In this document: positions 5,960-12,146 of the stretch, piece after piece
Layout: each line of letters starts with the position of its first letter
Position numbering within the stretch: position 1 is the stretch's first letter
Origin: JBFLYH01 sp964630235
Lineage (GTDB): Bacteria > Oederibacteriota > JAAXVQ01 > JAUVAV01
DNA: 20,166 nt
Direction of reading: 5' to 3'
NCBI GenBank assembly: GCA_964630235.1
Contig: CAZVUO010000007.1
Coordinates: 1 to 20,166, forward strand
Program-made: the position numbers and the translations under genes
The notes under the pieces: generated by a model
Told to the model about the DNA's origin: nothing
The model's input: only the letters and a program-made list of their open reading frames with translations
Databases searched by the model: none

Positions 5960-8043
5960 GGGGCGATCTCCTTCGTTGGCTCGGCCGGCAGCGGCAATTC
6001 CACGACATGGTCCGCTGCTTGCGCGTATTCCGGACGGCAGGTAAAAAACAGAATCTGCCGAGTGGCTGCCAGCCGGCGGAGGTAATCCAGGGCCATCCGT
6101 CCCCGCTCCGGGTCAAACGCGGAGAGCGGTTCATCCAAAAGCAGGGGCGGGCGCTTGCCGCCGCTCAGCACATCGGTCAAAGCCAGCCGCAGGCTGAGAA
6201 AAAACTGGTCAAACGCTCCCTGCGAGAGTATTTCCGGCTTTTCCCACTTCCCGGTTTCGGCAATGAATATCTTACTGGATAAATCCTCATCGTCAACCGC
6301 TATGTTTTTATAGCGTCCCGCGCTGAGCAACGACCACAGCTCACCGGCCTGTTTTTCCAGAATCTGCCGGGCCGGGTGGAGCGTATCCCTTCGCGACTGG
6401 TCAAGCAGCTCGAGGGTGATCTTCAGGATGCGTTCGCGCCGTTCCAGGTAAGCCACCCGTTGGCGGGTTTCTTCCGCCAGTTCCTCCGCTTCGGCGAGCC
6501 CTTCTTCGATCCGGGCGTCCTGTTCCTGCAGAAGCCTCAGGCGTTCGGCCTCGGCCGACAGGCTCTGCAACCGCTCGGCGCTCACTTCCCGCTCGCGCTG
6601 TCGGGCGGCGATCTCGGCCGGAGGCAGGCGCAAGGCGCCCAGCTCCGGATCGGCCAGGATGTCCTCGGCCAACCGCAGGTCGCGGCGCACGGCCTGCCAG
6701 CGCTCCGGATCCGGCCGACCCAGGGCCAGCAGCGAACGCGCCAGGGCGTCGCGCTCGGCCCGCAGCTGGAGCAGGCGGCCCCAGGACCGCAGCAACTCAT
6801 CGGGCGGCGCGGCGGCGCCCGCGCGTTCACAGATCGCGTGGATCCGGTCCGTTTCGGCGGCCCGGGCGGTCCGCGCTTCCTCGCACCTGGCCCGGCGCTG
6901 TTGTTCGCCGGCGAGCAGAACGCGTTTTTTCCAGACGCCGGCCGCCGCGGTTCCCAGCCCCGCCAGCAGCAGGATCCATCCAGCCCACGGCTCCCGCCCC
7001 AACAGCCACAGTCCCACCAGGCCCAGCAGCGCGCCGCTTAAACCCAGAAACCACCAGCTGCGGTCCTGGCGGGGTTTGAGCTCCTCTTCGGGCGGCACGT
7101 CGGCTTTCCGGCTGAACAGGCCCCTTAACTCCTCAACCTCTTCCGCCTGGCACCGGGCCGCGGGTTCCTTTTCAAGCTGCCCGTCCAGCCGGGCCAGGTC
7201 CGCTTCCACCTGGCGGAGGCGCCGGTCTGTTTGCTCGTATTCCGCGTCCCGGGCGATCAATTCCTGGCGCCGCCGCTCGGCCTGGACCAGCTTTTCATTG
7301 GCAGCCAGCAGGCGGGTTAAATTTTCGAGCCGTTCGCGCAGGCTGTTTTGCTCCGCAACCGCCGCGGTCCAGCGGGCTTCGCGCCGCTCGCGGTCGCGCA
7401 GCTTGGCGGCCAGCTCGGCCGCGCGGGCCTGCAGGCGCGTCAGCTGGTCGCGGCCGGCCTTGAGCGGGCCGGGGTCCTTGGCCGGAGCGCGTTCGCCCTT
7501 GCCGAGCTGGCGCAAGGCCTCGTCCAGACGCTTGATCGCCGTGAGCACGTCCTGGCCCGAGCTGGTTCCGGTCATGAGCCCCGCCAGCATCTGGCTGGTC
7601 TGCTTCCGGCTTTCGCGCGTGCCGAGGTTGGCCAGGGACCTCACATCCAGCGAGGCGCACAGGCGGAAGAGCTCTTCGCTGGAAAGTCCCAGCACTTCCA
7701 GCAGTTGGGTTTGAATGGTCTTGTAGGTTCGGAACTGCTCGTCCCCGCGCAGCAGAAATACTTTGTTGCCCGCAAAGTCCTTGCGCAAGGTGCAGGGAAG
7801 GCCCGCGTCATCGAGATACTCCAGGCGCACCTCGCACGGCTCGATCTGACCCCAGGTGGTCAGGCCGCGCACGCTGTCGGACGTTGCGGTGGGATTCCCG
7901 AAAAAAGCCAGGAGCAGCGCCTCGCGCAAGGTGGTTTTACCGGATTCGTTCGGACCACAGATCACGTTGAATCCCGGCCGGAAGGTCACGCGGGCGTGTT
8001 TGAATTGCTTGAAACGAAAGAGATCCAGTTGCTTCAGGACCAT
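5956..8043 (-). CDS. YhaN/SbcC/Rad50-like AAA ATPase with a transmembrane hairpin
   Basis: 695 aa. Walker A GPNESGKT (30-37), long coiled coils (~185-300 and ~375-560), then an ABC-type C-terminal lobe with signature LSQGAFDQ (606-613) and Walker B PLLLDEPLSAFD (633-644). Partners with the SbcD-like protein encoded just upstream, as Rad50/SbcC does with Mre11/SbcD, in DNA-end processing. Two hydrophobic stretches (~329-348 and ~352-371) where the coiled coil would turn form a probable membrane hairpin instead of a zinc hook; YhaN-like proteins with this layout are known. I see no CxxC hook. It is shorter than SbcC (about 1000 aa). Its start overlaps the nuclease gene by 10 nt and its stop overlaps the OmpA-like gene by 4 nt, so the three are probably made together. 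Confidence 0.92.
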   Translation of the reverse strand: MVLKQLDLFRFKQFKHARVTFRPGFNVICGPNESGKTTLREALLLAFFGNPTATSDSVRGLTTWGQIEPCEVRLEYLDDAGLPCTLRKDFAGNKVFLLRGDEQFRTYKTIQTQLLEVLGLSSEELFRLCASLDVRSLANLGTRESRKQTSQMLAGLMTGTSSGQDVLTAIKRLDEALRQLGKGERAPAKDPGPLKAGRDQLTRLQARAAELAAKLRDRERREARWTAAVAEQNSLRERLENLTRLLAANEKLVQAERRRQELIARDAEYEQTDRRLRQVEADLARLDGQLEKEPAARCQAEEVEELRGLFSRKADVPPEEELKPRQDRSWWFLGLSGALLGLVGLWLLGREPWAGWILLLAGLGTAAAGVWKKRVLLAGEQQRRARCEEARTARAAETDRIHAICERAGAAAPPDELLRSWGRLLQLRAERDALARSLLALGRPDPERWQAVRRDLRLAEDILADPELGALRLPPAEIAARQREREVSAERLQSLSAEAERLRLLQEQDARIEEGLAEAEELAEETRQRVAYLERRERILKITLELLDQSRRDTLHPARQILEKQAGELWSLLSAGRYKNIAVDDEDLSSKIFIAETGKWEKPEILSQGAFDQFFLSLRLALTDVLSGGKRPPLLLDEPLSAFDPERGRMALDYLRRLAATRQILFFTCRPEYAQAADHVVELPLPAEPTKEIAP

Positions 8044-9161
8044 GGCGCCGCTTCCCGGCCCAAGAGCCAGCTCAAACCCAACTGCACAGCCTCCTCCACC
8101 TCCGCCCGCTGGTCAGGGCCGGCCGCGCGTTTGCGTTCCTCGCCCAGGCGGACGAACCGACCCAGCACCGTGTTCTCCGGATAGCCGGCCAGGTCTTCCG
8201 CCGAAAATTCGGCCTGCAGGGCGTTTTGCAGGCGGACGAAGAAAAAATCCTGTTCCAGTGTCTTGCGCAGGGCGTCCAGGTCCGGCATGGCCGCGGGCGC
8301 GAGGATGCCGGTGAGCGTGAGGTCCAAAATAGCCTCGGGGTCCCGCTGGCTGGCGGCAAACTGCAGCACCGCATCCGGATCGCGGCCTTCGGACGCGAGG
8401 CGCAGTACGCGCCGCTGGCCGATCGGCACGGGTTCGACGGCCGGCGGCTTCCCTTCCTCCAGGGTGACGAGCAGCACGGCGCCCGGCTCTTCCTCGTCCA
8501 GAGCGACCATCTCCGGAGATCCCGGATACCAGCAAACGGTCGTGCCCGACGAGCACTCCCGGCGCCGGTGCCAATGTCCCAGGGCCAGGTAGTCCAAACG
8601 CGTAGCCGCGACCTCGGAAGCCGAGAACACGGCCTCGCGCGGCGCGTTCGTCCCAAGCTCCAGGGCTGCGTGGGCCATGCCCAGGTGCCAGCCCGCCGCA
8701 TCGGTCCGGCGAAGCCCGGCCAGCGGGCGTTTGGGCTCGTCCGCCTGCTTGAGCGAAACGCCCTGGACCGTGACCTGCAGGTCCGAATCCTGCCACAGCG
8801 TTTGCTGCGGGGAAAAAACCACGAGCTGATCCGGGAATTCCGCGGCCAGGCGAGGCAGGAACGTGCCGCGGTCCCACGCGTCGTGCGTGCCCGCGGTCAG
8901 CAAACAGCGGATGCCCGCGCTGGAGAGCTTGACCACGGCCTGGCGAAACGCATCCAGGGATTCGGGCGAGGGCGCGGCGCTGTCAAACAGGTCTCCGGCC
9001 AGCAGGACCAGGTGAACCTGGCGCGCGAGGGCGGCCTCGGCGATCCGCGCCAGCGCGGACCGCAGGGCTTCCCGCTGGAGCCTGCCCTTGGCGCCCAGCT
9101 GGACGAATTTAGCGCCCAAATGCAAATCAGCGGTATGCAGAATTCTAAGGGTTGGTTTCAT
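8034..9161 (-). CDS. SbcD/YhaO/Mre11-like metallophosphoesterase
   Basis: 375 aa. Calcineurin-like phosphoesterase motifs: TADLHLG (D12, H14), AGDLFD (D57, D60), TAGTHDAWD (91-94), AHAALE (H164) and GHWH (195-198), then YPGSPE. It is the likely nuclease subunit for the ATPase encoded immediately downstream (10-nt overlap). The third motif is GTHD where the family normally has GNHD/E; the Asn is usually a metal ligand, so a Thr there is notable. The C-terminal part (~240-375) is less conserved and probably contacts the ATPase. ATG at 9161 with only a weak AGG-type ribosome site. Spacing from the upstream dtd gene is 38 bp. Confidence 0.93.
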   Translation of the reverse strand: MKPTLRILHTADLHLGAKFVQLGAKGRLQREALRSALARIAEAALARQVHLVLLAGDLFDSAAPSPESLDAFRQAVVKLSSAGIRCLLTAGTHDAWDRGTFLPRLAAEFPDQLVVFSPQQTLWQDSDLQVTVQGVSLKQADEPKRPLAGLRRTDAAGWHLGMAHAALELGTNAPREAVFSASEVAATRLDYLALGHWHRRRECSSGTTVCWYPGSPEMVALDEEEPGAVLLVTLEEGKPPAVEPVPIGQRRVLRLASEGRDPDAVLQFAASQRDPEAILDLTLTGILAPAAMPDLDALRKTLEQDFFFVRLQNALQAEFSAEDLAGYPENTVLGRFVRLGEERKRAAGPDQRAEVEEAVQLGLSWLLGREAAPWS

Positions 9162-9199
9162 CGCCTAACCTGATAGGATTTGCTTGACCCTGCGCAGGA

Positions 9200-9661
9200 T
9201 CAACGGCGCGGCCGGCAAAGTTCCCGGGAGTCAAGGAGCAGAGTCACCGGACCATCGTTGACGAGGCGCACCTGCATGTGAGCCTGAAAAACGCCGGTTT
9301 GCACCGCGCAGCCGCCGGCTGCCAGCTCTTGGCAGAAGACGTTGAAGCCTTGCCGGCCTTCTTCAGGCCCGGCGGCGCGGATGAAATCCGGGCGGCGGCC
9401 CCGGCGTGCGTCGCCCAGCAGGGTGAACTGGGGCACGGCCAGGATTTCCCCTTGCGCCTGGGCAAGGTCCAGGTTCATCTTGCCTGCGCTGTCGTCAAAG
9501 ATCCGCAAACCCGCGGTTTTACGCGCCAGCTGCCGCATCTCTTCCTCGCTGTCGTCCGCGGCCACGCCGACCAAGAGCAGCAAACCGCGGCCGATGCTGG
9601 CCACGGTCCGGCCCTCCACGGTCACGCAGGCCTCCAGAACCCGCTGCACGACCACTTTCAT
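9200..9661 (-). CDS. dtd: D-aminoacyl-tRNA deacylase (DTD)
   Basis: 153 aa, the standard length. DTD removes D-amino acids (and glycine mischarged on tRNA-Ala) from tRNA as a cytosolic homodimer. The Gly-cisPro motif is intact (NDGPVT, 135-140; G137-P138 at the same positions as in E. coli). The other active-site motif, normally SQFTL at 77-81, reads PQFTL, with Pro in place of Ser77. RGRRPDF (88-94) also fits the family. The ATG at 9661 overlaps the upstream zincin stop codon by 4 nt (ATGA), so translation is probably coupled. Confidence 0.96.
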   Translation of the reverse strand: MKVVVQRVLEACVTVEGRTVASIGRGLLLLVGVAADDSEEEMRQLARKTAGLRIFDDSAGKMNLDLAQAQGEILAVPQFTLLGDARRGRRPDFIRAAGPEEGRQGFNVFCQELAAGGCAVQTGVFQAHMQVRLVNDGPVTLLLDSRELCRPRR

Positions 9662-10050
9662 GCCCTGCGTCTCCGCGCCTGCTGTTCCAATCGGCGGAGC
9701 TGCCGGTCGTCAAAACCGAAATGATGGCCGATTTCGTGCCAGAGCACTTCGTAAACCTCCTCCGCCAGTTCCTGTTCATCGCGGCAGCGCCCAGCCAGCG
9801 GCCGGCGAAAGAAAGTGATCTTATCCGGCAGAACTTGACCGTAGTCCGCGCCGCGCCGGGAATGCGGCACGCCCTGGTAGAGGCCCAGCAGGTCCTCATC
9901 CTGCCGCAGGCGGAGGGACCGCCGCAATTCCGGCGAAGGTTCCTCTTCTAAAACGAATCCGACATTGTCCAAGCGGCGGCGAAAAAGCGCGGGCAGGCGG
10001 TCCAGGGCGTTTTGGATCACAGCGGCGAGCCGTTGCCGGGATATCCTCAC
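9658..10050 (-). CDS. Minimal zincin-like metallopeptidase (DUF1025 / PF06262 family)
   Basis: 130 aa. The zinc motif is in LWHEIGHHFGFDD (104-116): H105, E106, H109 and a downstream Asp, typical of these very small cytosolic zincins, which are widespread but whose substrates are poorly defined. No signal peptide or membrane segment. The start is a GTG at 10050 with GGAG eight bases upstream. It lies 27 bp after the receiver gene and overlaps dtd by 4 nt. The Arg-rich C-terminus (QQARRRRA) may be partly a consequence of that overlap. Confidence 0.92.
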   Translation of the reverse strand: MRISRQRLAAVIQNALDRLPALFRRRLDNVGFVLEEEPSPELRRSLRLRQDEDLLGLYQGVPHSRRGADYGQVLPDKITFFRRPLAGRCRDEQELAEEVYEVLWHEIGHHFGFDDRQLRRLEQQARRRRA

Positions 10051-10077
10051 TCCCGGCGCTCCGGCAGACCGCTGGGA

Positions 10078-10458
10078 TTAAGAACGGTCATACTTTTCCA
10101 GCACCCGTTTGACGCGGGTGACCAGATCGCTGGGCTCGAACGGTTTGATGATATAATCGTCCGCCCCGAGAGAAAAGGCGCGGGCAATACTGGCGGCATC
10201 CGCGCTGGCCGAAACGAAAATGACCGGCAGGTTGATGGAGGGCTGGTTTTTAATGGCGCGGCAGACCTCGAAGCCGTTCATGTTGGGCATGCCGATATCG
10301 AGCAGGAGCAGGTCAATGCGGTACTTGGTCAGCATGGCGATGCCCTGGGTACCGCTGGTGGCGCCGTAAAACTCATAGTTTTCGGCCTCCAGGGTGTATT
10401 TGACCGAATCCAGCGTATCCTGGTTGTCTTCAATGAAAATGATTTTCTTTTTCTGCAT
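10078..10458 (-). CDS. Stand-alone CheY-like response regulator receiver
   Basis: 126 aa, a receiver domain only. Acidic pair in IEDN (E10, D11), phospho-acceptor D54 in LLDIGMPNMNG, the Ser/Thr switch in FVSAS (near 84), and the conserved Lys in KPF (near 104). No output domain, so it must act by protein contact or as a phosphate relay. No histidine kinase is encoded in the window. The ATG at 10458 has AGGTGAGG ten bases upstream and lies 12 bp after the ROK kinase gene, so the two are likely cotranscribed. Its N-terminus differs clearly from the two REC-GGDEF proteins at 14099 and 15333, so it is not a recent copy of them. Confidence 0.95.
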   Translation of the reverse strand: MQKKKIIFIEDNQDTLDSVKYTLEAENYEFYGATSGTQGIAMLTKYRIDLLLLDIGMPNMNGFEVCRAIKNQPSINLPVIFVSASADAASIARAFSLGADDYIIKPFEPSDLVTRVKRVLEKYDRS

Positions 10459-10470
10459 GGGGACTGAGCC

Positions 10471-11421
10471 TCACCTTTTTGATAGCATGGCCAGGCGGGC
10501 GGCGCCGAAAACGCCGGCCCGGTCGCCTAATTTGGCTTTCACCACCCGCGCGCATTTTCCCAGATCGGGCAAAACCCGCCGCCGGGATTCCTGCCGGACG
10601 TGCCGTAAAAATTCCTCTCCGGCCAGGGACACGCCGCCGCCGATGATCACCAGCTCCGGGTTGAGGAGGTTGATGACATTGGCCACCGCGACGCCCAGAT
10701 AAATGCCGGCTTGCTTGATGACCGCGCGCGCGCTGGGATCGCCGGCCCGCGCCGCTTCGAACACTTTTTTGGCCGTCACCGCCGACGGTTTGCCGCCGCA
10801 GAGACGCGCCAGGGGTGAACCCGGCCGGGTCCGGACCAGCGCGCGCCCTTCCCGTGCGATCGCCGTTCCCGAAGACAGCGCCTCCACGCAGCCGCGGTTC
10901 CCGCAGCCGCAGCGCGGGCCGTCCGGCAGGATGGTCATGTGACCGAGTTCCCCGGCCCCGTCACAGGAACCGTGCGCCAGCTCACCGTTCATGATGATCC
11001 CGCCGCCCACGCCCGTGCCCAGGGTGTACATGACCAGGTGCCGGTGGTTTTTTCCGGCGCCGAGCCATTGTTCGCCCAGGGCCGCGGCATTGGCGTCGTT
11101 GTCAATGCAAACAGCGGTCTTCAACGCGGCCCGCAGTTTTCCGGCGAGCGGTACATTTTTCCACCCAGGCAGGTTGGGCGAATACCGCACCATCCCGCGG
11201 CGGCAGTCAATCACGCCGGGCACGCCGAACCCGATGGTCCGCAACCGGGTATTTCCCTGAATATGCCTCACCAGGGCAATGATTTTCCCGATGGTATTTT
11301 CAACACCGTGGTGGGAATCGGTTGTCGTTTTGATCAGACGCAGGAGCGTGCCTGAAGAGGAAATGGCGGCCGCGGTCAGGTTGCTTCCGCCCAGATCGAC
11401 CCCTAAATAGATATCGCGCAC
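10471..11421 (-). CDS. ROK family sugar kinase, probably glucokinase
   Basis: 316 aa. ATP-binding DLGGSN (9-14), catalytic Asp in CIDNDANAA (D109), GTGVGGG (135-141), ELGHMTI (H161) and the ROK zinc cluster CGCGNRGCVE (171-180). The gene lacks the N-terminal helix-turn-helix of ROK repressors, so it is a kinase rather than a regulator. Glucose is the likeliest substrate, but fructose, N-acetylglucosamine or N-acetylmannosamine are possible. The start is a GTG at 11421 with GAGG nine bases upstream. It appears to open a transcription unit: a plausible promoter is at 11467-11495. Confidence 0.93.
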   Translation of the reverse strand: MRDIYLGVDLGGSNLTAAAISSSGTLLRLIKTTTDSHHGVENTIGKIIALVRHIQGNTRLRTIGFGVPGVIDCRRGMVRYSPNLPGWKNVPLAGKLRAALKTAVCIDNDANAAALGEQWLGAGKNHRHLVMYTLGTGVGGGIIMNGELAHGSCDGAGELGHMTILPDGPRCGCGNRGCVEALSSGTAIAREGRALVRTRPGSPLARLCGGKPSAVTAKKVFEAARAGDPSARAVIKQAGIYLGVAVANVINLLNPELVIIGGGVSLAGEEFLRHVRQESRRRVLPDLGKCARVVKAKLGDRAGVFGAARLAMLSKR

Positions 11422-11466
11422 GTGGTGTGGCCTCGTTCCTTCCTGGGGCTGGGTATCGTGTCCCTC

Positions 11467-11495
11467 ATTTTACGACGAAAGAAAAACCGGCGCAA
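11467..11495 (-). promoter_or_regulatory. Candidate promoter of the ROK kinase operon
   Basis: On the minus strand: -35 TTGCGC (11495-11490), 17-bp spacer, -10 TAAAAT (11472-11467), with a T-rich spacer. Predicted start near 11460, about 40 nt before the GTG. The -35 box overlaps the 3' arm of the terminator hairpin of the preceding gene. Confidence 0.5.
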
Positions 11496-11520
11496 TCATA
11501 AATCAGGCGGCGCGGCCGGT
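11481..11520 (-). terminator. Probable rho-independent terminator after the unknown gene
   Basis: On the minus strand ACCGGC (11520-11515) pairs with GCCGGT (11491-11486), extendable by GC pairs past one bulged base, followed at once by a T-run (11486-11482). The 5' arm begins inside the stop codon of the upstream gene. The loop is fairly long (about 18-22 nt), so strength is uncertain. Confidence 0.45.
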
Positions 11521-12146
11521 CACCAGTGCAGCCCGTGGGTCAGGGCGTACCCCAAGCCGGCGAAATGGCGCAGCAAGTCCGCGGACCACTGGGCGTCACG
11601 CCAGGCGTAGAACTCATTACGGTAGATGAAGAGCCCGGAGGCGGTCCGGCCGAACAGCGCGCCGGCGGCTTGGCACAGGGGCTCCAGGCCGGAGAACGTC
11701 TGGCGCGCGGCGAGCTCGGGCTGTTCATCCCAGAGCCACTGGAAGGTGGTTAAAAAATCCATGCCGCGCCGGGACACGCCGCACAGGCATCCGGCCCAAA
11801 TGCCCTCGGCGTCCAGCGCGCCGAACAAGAACACCTGGGGCGAATCAAAACGGTCCAGGCAGCCCCGCAGCAGCGCCTCGGGCCAGCCAAAAAAGACGGG
11901 TTCCGGCAGGTGTACGCCCTGGGCATGCGCCGCGGTCCTTACCGCTTCCCGGACCTTCCAGGCAGGCTGGACGCCAGGATGACGCAGCAGGTTCGCGGCC
12001 TGCAGTTGGATCTCGCGGCGCAGGTCCGGAGGCAACGCGGCGGGAAGCTGGCCGGGCGTCCAGGCCTGGGGCTCCCAGGACAGCGAAGCCAGCCGGCGCA
12101 GCTGTTCGGGATCAGGGTCCAGAAATCTAAAACCCGGGTTCAGCAT
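11520..12146 (-). CDS. Unknown tryptophan-rich protein coupled to the GH42-like gene
   Basis: 208 aa from the ATG at 12146, or 214 aa from ATG 12164. The inner start is preferred: GGGAG lies eight bases upstream and it overlaps the preceding gene's stop by only 7 nt (ATGCTGA). I do not recognise the family. About ten tryptophans are spread along it (for example SWEPQAWTPGQ, QWLWDEQPE, AWRDAQWS), with no signal peptide, transmembrane segment or known catalytic motif. It looks soluble and mixed alpha/beta. It always reads as a partner of the glycosidase-like protein: same strand, overlapping ends, and a likely terminator just after it. It could be a detached accessory domain of that protein; this is inference only. 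Confidence 0.8.
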   Translation of the reverse strand: MLNPGFRFLDPDPEQLRRLASLSWEPQAWTPGQLPAALPPDLRREIQLQAANLLRHPGVQPAWKVREAVRTAAHAQGVHLPEPVFFGWPEALLRGCLDRFDSPQVFLFGALDAEGIWAGCLCGVSRRGMDFLTTFQWLWDEQPELAARQTFSGLEPLCQAAGALFGRTASGLFIYRNEFYAWRDAQWSADLLRHFAGLGYALTHGLHW

